From an uncultured Treponema sp. (GTDB taxonomy: Bacteria > Spirochaetota > Spirochaetia > Treponematales > Treponemataceae): a DNA stretch of 51,952 nucleotides. The stretch is taken from assembly GCA_944389965.1 (NCBI GenBank), contig CALXOI010000002.1, forward strand, positions 1 to 51,952. The letters run 5' to 3'. The first letter of the stretch is position 1. Each line of letters starts with the position of its first letter. The position numbers and the translations under genes are program-made. Below the pieces are notes generated by a model. That model saw only the letters and a program-made list of their open reading frames with translations, searched no databases and was not told the DNA's origin. Positions 44,660 to 51,952 of the stretch are shown here, one piece after another.

Positions 44660-45886
44660 ATGGTTGTATTCATTGTATTTTTATTGGTTATTTCCGGAAT
44701 AATTGTTTTTTCCCTTGCTGCCGGTGCTGTCTTTTTCCGGCAGATTTTTGTACGAAAAACAAATGACGGTTCTTTGGATTCATCCGTTATTCATTCTTCA
44801 TTAAAGCAGATTGAACAGGCGGTGAACGGTATTGATTTACCGGGTATAAAAATGGCCGGAACAGGAATCGCAGCATCCCATTTGAATGACCGGAAGATCA
44901 TGATTCCGTTGTTGCAAGCAAAACTCCGTTGGTTGCATTGCAACGAAAAAAATTCTACCAGTGTACTGGCTGGTTCCGGTAAAAACGAAGAACTGGATTC
45001 AGTTTGTGCTGCTGACGATGCTACTGGTGTTTTCTATTGCCGGGAAACATTACATATTACCGGAAGCCGGAATACCCGGTTAACCGGATATCTGTGCTCT
45101 GTTCCCGTGGAAACCGGTTCCAGAGCAGACTGGGCTGCGGGGCAGACACAGAAAGCTCCCATTACACCATACCATGATTGTACGGTGATATTGGTTCATG
45201 GATACACAGATTCTGCTGCCGGAATGGCGTATCTTGCGGAAGAATATTTAAAACGGGGCATAACAGTTCTTGCAGTTGACTGCCGCGGACACGGGTATTC
45301 CGGCGGGAAATATATTACTATGGGCTGGACCGATGCCAAAGATCTTGCCCGGTGGATAGAGTTTTTGCTGCAGCGTTCCGGTGAAAAAGTCCGGATTATT
45401 TTGCATGGGGTTTCAATGGGTGCGGCAACAGTTATTCAAACGGTTGTCTTGAAACGGATACAGCCCGTTGTTTCACATATTATGGCTGTTGTTGCCGACT
45501 GTAGTTTTTCTTCTGCCAGTGCCCAAATACGGCATCAGGCCCGGTTGTTGTTTGGTAAAAGTCCTGTCCAGCACTTTACTGGAAATTTGATTGTCGCCGG
45601 GTTATCCGTAGTAAATTTGTTTGTTAATGGTTTTCTGTTACGCCAGGATTCTCCCCGGGCTGCATTGTACCGCCGGCAGCGGCTTCCTGCTGCACAGATT
45701 CCACTGATATTATTTCACGGTGGTAGAGACGCTTTTGTTCCGGACAGTATGGCATCAGAACTGGTGAAGGCAGCGGGAGGTTATTTAGTAACCGAACACC
45801 GGGTGTCGGATGCCCCGCACATAGGTTGTTATTTTTATGAACCGGATATTTATATGAAAACCATATTGGATGTATTGTGTACATAA
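44660..45886 (+). CDS. Membrane-anchored alpha/beta hydrolase
   Basis: 408 residues from the ATG at 44660. An N-terminal TM segment (about 2-27) anchors the enzyme. The catalytic domain has VILVHGYTDSAAGM (oxyanion), VDCRGHGYSGG, LHGVSMGAATVI (nucleophile Ser), FHGGRDAFVP (Asp), and SDAPHIGCYF (His). It resembles YqkD/lysophospholipase-like hydrolases of Gram-positives and spirochaetes. A Cys- and Ser-containing spacer (about 90-160) precedes the core. The start could also be the TTG six bases upstream. A GC-rich hairpin follows the stop. Confidence 0.8.
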   Translation: MVVFIVFLLVISGIIVFSLAAGAVFFRQIFVRKTNDGSLDSSVIHSSLKQIEQAVNGIDLPGIKMAGTGIAASHLNDRKIMIPLLQAKLRWLHCNEKNSTSVLAGSGKNEELDSVCAADDATGVFYCRETLHITGSRNTRLTGYLCSVPVETGSRADWAAGQTQKAPITPYHDCTVILVHGYTDSAAGMAYLAEEYLKRGITVLAVDCRGHGYSGGKYITMGWTDAKDLARWIEFLLQRSGEKVRIILHGVSMGAATVIQTVVLKRIQPVVSHIMAVVADCSFSSASAQIRHQARLLFGKSPVQHFTGNLIVAGLSVVNLFVNGFLLRQDSPRAALYRRQRLPAAQIPLILFHGGRDAFVPDSMASELVKAAGGYLVTEHRVSDAPHIGCYFYEPDIYMKTILDVLCT

Positions 45887-45889
45887 AAA

Positions 45890-45940
45890 AACCGCGCCGC
45901 TAAAGGAGGAGGAAAAGGCGGCACGGTTGCTACGTTTTTA
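45890..45940 (+). terminator. Terminator-like hairpin with a Shine-Dalgarno-like loop
   Basis: A stem of eleven Watson-Crick pairs with one mismatch (45890-45900 with 45918-45928) plus a closing T-G pair. The 15-nt loop reads AAAGGAGGAGGAAAA, and a short T-run comes at 45935-45939. It lies 3 nt after the hydrolase stop and probably ends that transcript. A TTG 15-codon frame starts just after it but is unconvincing. Confidence 0.6.
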
Positions 45941-46039
45941 TTGCTGCTTGACTATACTATATAGTAATATATAATTATTGTCAATATTTTTATCGCATTT
46001 ATTGCGTTTTTTCGCATATTTTGCAAATAGGGGTGTTTT

Positions 46040-46738
46040 ATGAAAAAGTATGGTGTTATTGGCGCTATGGATGTAGAGGTTGCGCTTTTTAGGGATAGTT
46101 TAGAACAACAGATTGTTTCTTGCATAGCGGGAATAGAATTTGTCGAAGGTGTCTTAAATGGATGTCCGGTAGTAATAGTAAAAAGCGGCGTTGGCAAAGT
46201 TAACGCTGCGCTATGTGCACAATTGCTCATCAGTCGTTTTGCTGTAGATGGGATTATCAATACCGGGGCAGCAGGGGCATTTGGTGCCGGACTGGGCGTG
46301 TTGGATCTTGTTGTTTCTACAGAGGTTATATATCATGACGTTGATGTGACCGCCTGGGGATATGAATGCGGTATGTTACCGGGAATGCCGGCTGTTTTTA
46401 CCGCCGATAAGGAGCTTATCCGATGTGCAGAAGCAGCTTGCAGGGATGCTTTTCCTGACAGAATGGTTGTATGCGGACGGGTTGCCAGCGGGGATCAGTT
46501 TATTTCAACAGCACAACAAAAAGCTATTATCCGGGAAAAATTCAATCCGGTTTGTGTAGAAATGGAAGGGGCTGCAGTGGGACATATCTGCAGTTTGTAT
46601 CAGAAACCTTTTGTTATTATCCGGTGCATGTCTGATATGGCGGATGACAGCGGGAAGCAGACAGCGGAATTTAATGAAGAAACTGCCGGGCACACAAGCG
46701 CCGCTGTTGTTGCGAATCTTGTAAAACGGCTGCAATAA
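46040..46738 (+). CDS. mtnN: 5'-methylthioadenosine/S-adenosylhomocysteine nucleosidase
   Basis: 232 residues; hydrolyses MTA and SAH to adenine plus thioribose compounds. GVIGAMDVEV supplies the first catalytic Glu, NTGAAGAFG the substrate region, VCVEMEGAAVGH the second Glu, and RCMSDMADD the catalytic Asp. Length is standard. AGGGG precedes the ATG. MTA is a by-product of polyamine and quorum-signal synthesis, but the diaminopropane genes are 30 kb away. A DUF1538 gene follows after 32 nt, possibly in one transcript. Confidence 0.94.
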   Translation: MKKYGVIGAMDVEVALFRDSLEQQIVSCIAGIEFVEGVLNGCPVVIVKSGVGKVNAALCAQLLISRFAVDGIINTGAAGAFGAGLGVLDLVVSTEVIYHDVDVTAWGYECGMLPGMPAVFTADKELIRCAEAACRDAFPDRMVVCGRVASGDQFISTAQQKAIIREKFNPVCVEMEGAAVGHICSLYQKPFVIIRCMSDMADDSGKQTAEFNEETAGHTSAAVVANLVKRLQ

Positions 46739-46770
46739 CAGTATTATAATGTTATATTTTTAGGGATAAT

Positions 46771-48258
46771 ATGGACATTGTACAAAAAGGAAAAGAAACA
46801 TTATTTTCGGTACTGCCGATTGTCTGCATTGTTCTCATTCTTGGTTTTACGGTTGCGCCGCTAGGTGGAACAATGATGATTGAATTTATTACCGGCAGTG
46901 TTTTATTGATTCTGGGTTTGACGCTGTTTCTTCAAGGTGTTGATATTGGAATCCTGCCGATAGGTGAAGCTGCCGGTGCCGCTTTGGTAAAGAAAGGAAG
47001 CCTGCCGTTACTTCTCATTGTTGCGTTCATCACTGGTTTTTTTGTTACCGCGGCAGAACCGGATGTCCAGGTTTTGGCTGACCAGATACGGACAGTCAGT
47101 CCAGGAGTGGAAAAAATGCCGCTGATACTGATGATTTCTGCCGGTATCGGGTTATTTGTAACGGTCGGGTTGCTGAGGACTGTTTTATCTCTGTCATTGA
47201 AAATTGTTCTGTTGATTGCTTATGCAATTGTTTTCATACTTGCATTTTTTACGCCACCGGAATTTCTGGCTATTTCCTTTGATTCCGGCGGGGCAACAAC
47301 AGGACCGATGACTGTTCCGTTTATCATGGCGCTGGGTGTTGGTGTTGCAACTGTCCGGGGCAAAGATAATGAAGGTTTCGGATTGACGGGTATTGCATCC
47401 ATAGGTCCCATTGCAGCTGTTCTTTTGTTCGGTATTTTGACAGGTACTGATTCAGGCAGTTCTGTCGCTGCGGATGCTTCCGGCGGAGAAACTGTTGAAG
47501 GGCTTGCCCTTTATCTGCATTTATTCCCCGAAGTCTTTTCGGAAGTTGTCTCCGCCCTGTTGCCTCTGGCTGCCCTTTTTTTGATATTCCAGCTGACGCT
47601 GATAAAACTGCCTCCATATAAAGCTGCCAAAATGGTTAAAGGTTTGGTTTATAGTTTTATCGGTTTGATTTTATTTCTTGCCGGTGTAAAAGGCGGTTTT
47701 ATGCCGGCAGGTACCCGTCTGGGTGAAATTTTAGGTGGTTATGCATCCCGGACGGAGGCCGTGGACGGCGGAACATTATTACTGGTGGGAACAGGATTCC
47801 TGTTAGGTGCGGTGGTTGTTTGTGCAGAACCAGCCGTATGGGTTTTGACAGATCAGGTTGAACTGCTTTCCGGTGGTACAGTAAAGCGCCGGTTGTTGTT
47901 GACAGCATTATCTTGTGGGGTTGCGGTTGCAATTGCCTTGGCAATGATACGGGTAATTGTTGGATTCAGTATCTGGTGGTATCTGATTCCCGGATATGCT
48001 TTGTCTCTTTTGCTTATGTTTTTCAGTCCCGGATTATTTACGGCTGTTGCCTTTGATTCCGGAGGAGTTGCATCAGGACCGATGACATCTACATTTATTC
48101 TTTCTTTTACCATGGGTGCCGCACAAGCCTGTGGCGGTAATCCGGTTACCGATGCATTCGGGGTGATTGCCCTCGTTGCAATGACTCCGTTAATTGCCAT
48201 TCAAATTGTAGGTCTGTTATTCCGTCGGCAGATGCGGAAAACGGGAGGTGCTGCATGA
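46771..48258 (+). CDS. DUF1538 integral membrane protein, internally duplicated
   Basis: 495 residues with about 12-14 hydrophobic segments. Two homologous halves: the first has GVDIGILPIGEAAGAAL, AEPDVQVLADQ and FDSGGATTGPMT; the second has GVKGGFMPAGTRLGEIL, AEPAVWVLTDQ and FDSGGVASGPMT. The paired AEP..VL.DQ and FDSGG..GPMT motifs inside membrane segments look like a pseudo-symmetrical transport path. The family is DUF1538, of unknown function. AGGG precedes the ATG. Its stop overlaps the start of the double PII-like gene by 4 nt, which suggests that protein regulates it. Confidence 0.85.
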   Translation: MDIVQKGKETLFSVLPIVCIVLILGFTVAPLGGTMMIEFITGSVLLILGLTLFLQGVDIGILPIGEAAGAALVKKGSLPLLLIVAFITGFFVTAAEPDVQVLADQIRTVSPGVEKMPLILMISAGIGLFVTVGLLRTVLSLSLKIVLLIAYAIVFILAFFTPPEFLAISFDSGGATTGPMTVPFIMALGVGVATVRGKDNEGFGLTGIASIGPIAAVLLFGILTGTDSGSSVAADASGGETVEGLALYLHLFPEVFSEVVSALLPLAALFLIFQLTLIKLPPYKAAKMVKGLVYSFIGLILFLAGVKGGFMPAGTRLGEILGGYASRTEAVDGGTLLLVGTGFLLGAVVVCAEPAVWVLTDQVELLSGGTVKRRLLLTALSCGVAVAIALAMIRVIVGFSIWWYLIPGYALSLLLMFFSPGLFTAVAFDSGGVASGPMTSTFILSFTMGAAQACGGNPVTDAFGVIALVAMTPLIAIQIVGLLFRRQMRKTGGAA

Positions 48259-48917
48259 ATTCATTTTTGATAGTAACTATTGTTCCCCATAATGAGGGCG
48301 AACGGATAACCGGTATTTTAAAACATGCCGGTGCCGGTGGCAGTACTGTTTTGATGGGGCGGGGAACCGCAGAAAATCCTATTCTGCAGATGCTGGGTGT
48401 CGGGGAATGTTCAAAAGATATTATTTTTACATTGATAACCGGGGAACAAAAAGCCCGGATGATTGAGATTGTTCAGGAACAGACAGCATCTATGCGGTCT
48501 CATTATGGGATACTTTTTTCACTGGATATATCTGGATTTTTTAAAAGTGGTCATCCGCAAATATATACAACCCGGGAGGAGCAGATTATGGCAGAAAAAA
48601 CACATAAACTAATAAGCGTCATATTGAATAAAGGATATGCAGACGATGCAATGGCAGCTGCCCGCAAAGCCGGAGCAGGTGGTGGAACAATTATTCATGC
48701 CCGGGGAACAGCCCGGGAAGAAGATGTTTCCTTTTTAGGAATTCCACTGGTTCCGGAAAAAGAAATGCTGTTAATCCTGGTGGAACAGGATAAATCTGAC
48801 GCAGTATTTAATGTAATTTGTTCGTTACCTTGTTTGGCAGAACCTGGCAGCGGTATTGCGTACAGTATGGATGTAGATAATTTTACCGGATTAGGAAAAA
48901 ATACATCTGATAGATGA
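48255..48917 (+). CDS. Tandem PII-like (GlnB-superfamily) regulator
   Basis: 220 residues forming two PII-like modules, about 1-95 and 116-215. Module 2 shows the classic layout: RKAGAGGGTIIHARG, a short T-loop region, then PEKEMLLILVE and AEPGSGIAYSMDVDNFTGL. Module 1 has HAGAGGSTVLMGRG and KDIIFTLITGEQKARMIE. The T-loops are short and lack the Tyr modified in GlnB. PII proteins trimerise, bind nucleotides and block transporters; a two-module chain would make trimers of fused modules or a dimer-like variant. ATGA overlaps on both sides couple it to the DUF1538 protein and birA. Confidence 0.8.
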   Translation: MNSFLIVTIVPHNEGERITGILKHAGAGGSTVLMGRGTAENPILQMLGVGECSKDIIFTLITGEQKARMIEIVQEQTASMRSHYGILFSLDISGFFKSGHPQIYTTREEQIMAEKTHKLISVILNKGYADDAMAAARKAGAGGGTIIHARGTAREEDVSFLGIPLVPEKEMLLILVEQDKSDAVFNVICSLPCLAEPGSGIAYSMDVDNFTGLGKNTSDR

Positions 48918-50065
48918 AAGCAAAAGATTTGATTTTAAACCGGTTACGGGAAGCCTCTGGCAATCCGGTGTCAGGGCAGGATTTAGCCGATTTATGCGGC
49001 ATATCCCGGACAGCGATATGGAAAAACATCCAAAGCTTGAAAAATGCCGGTTTCCAAATATCTGCTGTTACGAACCGTGGATATTTGTTGGAGCAGGAAT
49101 CTGAATCATTAAACACTGCCGAAATAGAACAGTTTTTGGCAACAGATTTCAGAACAGAACAAAGCCGGGATAGGGAAGCCGTTTCTTCCGGAAAAGCAGA
49201 AAAAGACGCTGTGCATCAGTTACCGGCCGGAATATCAAATCCGTGCGGCAAAATCCATGTATACAAAGTTGTTGACTCAACAAATATTGTTGCAAAAAAA
49301 GCCATCGCAGAAGCTGCTTATTTACACAAAGCTGACGGAAGTCTGACTGCGGAAGGAGACGCCCTCCATGCTGCTGTTTTTGCTTCGGAAGAGCAGACTT
49401 GCGGCAAAGGACGGCTTGGCAGAGTTTTTTATTCCCCTGCATCAGGGTTGTATATCAGTATCGTATATATTCCTGCCGGAGGTATACATGATCCGGCTCT
49501 ATTGACTGCAGCTGCAGCTGTTGGTGTTTGCCGTGCATTGAACCGTGTGTACGGGATAGATGCCGGTATAAAATGGGTCAACGATGTATTTTTAAATGGG
49601 AAAAAAATTTGTGGTATTCTTACAGAAGGTATCACTGATTTTGAAGCAGGCACTGTAGAAGCAGCTGTTGTAGGAATCGGTATCAATATAGCGGACTCAG
49701 CCGGAGGGTTTCCTGAACAAATCTCCGGTACGGCCGGTTCTGTGTTAGGTTCTAACCCCGGACCATTGCAGCGGAATCGTCTTGCTGCTGCTGTTATAAC
49801 GGCAGTACTGTCGGCGCTGGATGAAACGCTTGCCGGCGGCACTGAAACAATGCAGGAATACCAGCACCGGTCAATTTTCATTCCGGGGCAGCTGTTGACG
49901 GTGTTTCCGTTTGCAGGTGACACGGAATCATCCTATACGGCAGTTTATAACGGTATCGATATTTCCGCCCGGTTACGGGTAACGCTTTCTGACGGAACGG
50001 AAAAATTGCTGGGTTCCGGTGAAGTCAGTTTGAAAAGTGCTGCATTCACCGGTGGTAGCTTGTAA
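48914..50065 (+). CDS. birA: Biotin--[acetyl-CoA carboxylase] ligase with HTH repressor domain
   Basis: 383 residues. Winged HTH at about 1-62 (SGQDLADLCGISRTAIWKNI), a linker of about 50 residues longer than in E. coli, catalytic domain with VVDSTN, GKGRLGRVFYSP (biotin-adenylate loop, lacking the usual second Arg), KWVNDVFLNGKKICGILTE, and VGIGINI, and a C-terminal SH3-like cap (LLTVFPF to LLGSGEVS). It can attach biotin and probably repress biotin genes. ATG overlaps the PII-like stop by 4 nt. Convergent with the DUF362 gene. Confidence 0.92.
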   Translation: MKAKDLILNRLREASGNPVSGQDLADLCGISRTAIWKNIQSLKNAGFQISAVTNRGYLLEQESESLNTAEIEQFLATDFRTEQSRDREAVSSGKAEKDAVHQLPAGISNPCGKIHVYKVVDSTNIVAKKAIAEAAYLHKADGSLTAEGDALHAAVFASEEQTCGKGRLGRVFYSPASGLYISIVYIPAGGIHDPALLTAAAAVGVCRALNRVYGIDAGIKWVNDVFLNGKKICGILTEGITDFEAGTVEAAVVGIGINIADSAGGFPEQISGTAGSVLGSNPGPLQRNRLAAAVITAVLSALDETLAGGTETMQEYQHRSIFIPGQLLTVFPFAGDTESSYTAVYNGIDISARLRVTLSDGTEKLLGSGEVSLKSAAFTGGSL

Positions 50066-50070
50066 CCCAT

Positions 50071-51183
50071 TTAAATCTGGATTAATTCGTACCGGGCTGT
50101 TCCCAGACCGAGTTTTTCGCAATGTTCTATCTGGCTTTTCCAGTTTGTTGTAGGATGAATGTCGCAGAAATGATCCCCATGGGTATGAGGTTTTTCATCC
50201 AGATATGATCCTGCTAAAACCGGCTGCCGGTTTACCGCGTCGGCGCAGGCCTGATCCAATGCCACCGGATCAAAAGACGCAAACATTCCTACATCCGGTA
50301 CAATCGGGGAATCATTTTCTGCATGGCAGTCGCAGAACGGGGAAACATCCATTACCAGGCTGATATGAAAATGGGGTCTTCCCCGGAGAACCGCAGCGGT
50401 GTATTCCGCCATTTTTTTATTCAGTATATCATTGGAATGATCCGAACCGGGATGGACGGCATCTTTGGGACAGGCACCGATACATCGCCCGCATCCGACA
50501 CATTTAGTATGATTTATGGACGCTTTTTTATCCGTAATGGTAATGGCATCATGAGCACAATTCCGGATGCACATTCCGCATCCAACGCATTTTTCCTGAT
50601 TAACCGACGGTTTTCCGCTGGAATGCATTTCCATTTTTCCTGCCCGGGAACCGCAACCCATACCGATATTTTTTATGGCACCGCCAAAACCGGTTCCTTC
50701 ATGAGCTTTAAAATGGGTTAAAGAAATAAGAATATCTGCATCCATAATAGCCCGACCGATTTTTGCTTCTTTTACATATTCACCGTCAGGAACAGGAACA
50801 TACGATTCGTCCAGACCTTTAATTCCATCGGCAATAATGACATGGCAACCGGTGGAAAATGGAGTGAAACCATTTGTATATGCAGTATCAATATGATCCA
50901 GTGCATTTTTTCTGCCGCCTACATACAAAGTATTGCAGTCCGTTAAAAAAGGTTTGCCGCCGGCTTCTTTTATTACGTCTGCAACAACTTTTGCGTAATT
51001 CGGTCGCAGGTAGGCAAGGTTTCCCGGTTCGCCAAAATGTATCTTAATGGCAACATATTTATCAGCAAAATCAATATTTTTGATACCGGCGGTAGTAATC
51101 AACCGGCGGAGTTTCATTAAAAGATTTTCATTTAATGTTGTTCGGAATGTAGAAAAATATACTTTTGCAGGCTTCGCTTCCAT
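50071..51183 (-). CDS. DUF362 protein with two 4Fe-4S clusters
   Basis: 370 residues. The N-terminal and C-terminal parts form a DUF362 domain (VAIKIHFGEPGN, DCNTLYVGGR, HFKAHEGTGFGGAIKNIGMGC, FASFDPVALDQACADAVN). Inserted at about 190-245 are two ferredoxin motifs, CVGCGMCIRNCAHDA and CVGCGRCIGACPKDA. Such proteins are cytoplasmic iron-sulfur proteins of unknown reaction, common in anaerobes. GGAGGA before the ATG. The histidine kinase gene lies upstream, 92 nt away, on the same strand. Confidence 0.85.
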   Translation of the reverse strand: MEAKPAKVYFSTFRTTLNENLLMKLRRLITTAGIKNIDFADKYVAIKIHFGEPGNLAYLRPNYAKVVADVIKEAGGKPFLTDCNTLYVGGRKNALDHIDTAYTNGFTPFSTGCHVIIADGIKGLDESYVPVPDGEYVKEAKIGRAIMDADILISLTHFKAHEGTGFGGAIKNIGMGCGSRAGKMEMHSSGKPSVNQEKCVGCGMCIRNCAHDAITITDKKASINHTKCVGCGRCIGACPKDAVHPGSDHSNDILNKKMAEYTAAVLRGRPHFHISLVMDVSPFCDCHAENDSPIVPDVGMFASFDPVALDQACADAVNRQPVLAGSYLDEKPHTHGDHFCDIHPTTNWKSQIEHCEKLGLGTARYELIQI

Positions 51184-51275
51184 AATTAAATCCTCCGTGA
51201 AAACAGTCTGTTGTCTGTTGTATCCCTTTTAGGAAAAAAATGCAACAGAGGTTATGTTGAAAAGACCGGATATTT

Positions 51276-51952
51276 CTATACATCTTTTGGCAGCCGAACA
51301 GTAAAAACGCTTCCGGATGGGGATGTCGATTCCAGGACCAATGAACCGCCGTGCAACTCGGCAATCCTTCTGCACAGATTCAGCCCGATCCCGCTGCCTT
51401 CTGTTTGTGCTGCTATTGCCCGGTTCCCCCGCTGGAACGGTTCAAATATCCGTTTTTGTTCTTTTGATGGAATGCCCCGTCCGTGGTCAATAAACCTGAT
51501 GACAATATTTTTTTGTTCAGTTGTTACTTCAATTCTGAGGAATTGACCTTCCGCAGCGTGTTTTACTGCATTTTCCGCCAGATTACGGATTAACCCCCGG
51601 ATTGCCCTCCGGTCGCATTGTACAAAAACCGGAACCGGCGGCAGATCCAGTTGAATTTCCGTATCCCGTACAAAATCATTCTGCCGGATTAAATTTATTA
51701 CTTCTAAAATACAGTCTTGTATGTTACATTTATTCCGGGGTAATGAATGTAATGTATTCATTCCTGCATATAATAAAAAGTAGTCAATATCTTTTTTTAG
51801 TTTTTCACTTTCTTCCCGAAGCATTTCCCCATACCGGGGAATTTGTTCCCGGGAAACGATACCGGCTGCCATATTTTGCGCGGCAGAACTGATAACGGTG
51901 AGCGGCGTCTTTAGTTCATGGGTTACCGTAGCAATAAATTCCTGTTGTAATG
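51276..51952 (-). CDS. Sensor histidine kinase, C-terminal part (5' end beyond the window)
   Basis: The frame runs past the ATG at 51872 to the window edge, so only the last 225 residues are seen and the sensor part is missing. Present: H-box FIATVTHELKTPLTVISSAA with the phospho-accepting His, DHp helix (REESEKLKKDIDYFLLYAGM), N-box NLAENAVKHA, G1 box DHGRGIPSKEQKRIFEPF, and G2 box GSGIGLNLCRRIAELHGG, ending FTVRLPKDV. A normal HisKA/HATPase_c kinase. Its response regulator would be upstream, outside the window. Confidence 0.92.
   Translation of the reverse strand, partial: LQQEFIATVTHELKTPLTVISSAAQNMAAGIVSREQIPRYGEMLREESEKLKKDIDYFLLYAGMNTLHSLPRNKCNIQDCILEVINLIRQNDFVRDTEIQLDLPPVPVFVQCDRRAIRGLIRNLAENAVKHAAEGQFLRIEVTTEQKNIVIRFIDHGRGIPSKEQKRIFEPFQRGNRAIAAQTEGSGIGLNLCRRIAELHGGSLVLESTSPSGSVFTVRLPKDV

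Overview
The window looks like the origin region of a spirochaete chromosome, most probably Treponema or a close relative. Support: GyrA and the other replication proteins read like treponemal homologues from memory; an exported lipoprotein fuses a cyclophilin to an FKBP, an arrangement known from Treponema denticola; and there are outer-membrane beta-barrel-like proteins together with an OmpA-type protein. Base composition is moderately AT-rich, with a strong liking for CCG and CGG codons that scatters CCGG through coding DNA. Species cannot be fixed by eye.

Layout. 1-5.2 kb: a chemoreceptor, an EttA-like ABC-F ATPase, an NYN/OST-HTH protein and an open stretch without a start. 5.4-9.1 kb: citrate synthase with an M29 aminopeptidase, then a wrecked IS256-family transposase. 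9.1-11.8 kb: a MinD/ParA-like ATPase overlapping a soluble chemoreceptor-like protein. 12-14.8 kb: two-gene diaminobutyrate/1,3-diaminopropane module behind a structured leader. 14.8-17.5 kb: tightly overlapping minus-strand cluster (SpoU/TrmH methyltransferase, deoxyinosine glycosylase, PAP2 phosphatase, YfcE-like phosphoesterase). 17.5-28.6 kb: minus-strand core block OmpA, PPIase, unknown exported protein, jag, yidC, yidD, rnpA, rpmH, dciA-like, recF, dnaN, dnaA. 28.7-33.1 kb: gyrB-gyrA on the plus strand. 33.1-33.7 kb: non-coding, AT-rich, with two perfect parS palindromes and DnaA boxes. 33.7-40.6 kb: argA, queH, an HD phosphohydrolase, a Nudix hydrolase, a porin-like protein, an esterase and a small beta-barrel. 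40.6-43.2 kb: aldehyde and iron-type alcohol dehydrogenases. 43.3-43.8 kb: a 60-bp tandem repeat. 43.9-51.95 kb: YugP-like peptidase, a membrane-anchored hydrolase, then mtnN, a DUF1538 membrane protein, a double PII-like protein and birA in a row, a DUF362 ferredoxin-like protein and the 3' part of a sensor histidine kinase.

How it works together. Origin functions are split around dnaA: dnaN-dnaA spacing holds a perfect DnaA box, a TAA trinucleotide run and a second near-box, while the spacer after gyrA holds parS plus DnaA boxes. Five genes (ettA, trmH-like, dnaA, argA, an esterase) have no Shine-Dalgarno but carry a -10 hexamer exactly 6 nt before the ATG with a -35 element 17-18 nt further up, so they are probably leaderless. 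The most unusual pairings are the MinD/ParA ATPase with a divergent cytoplasmic receptor-like protein, and the duplicated DUF1538 membrane protein with a duplicated PII-like protein.
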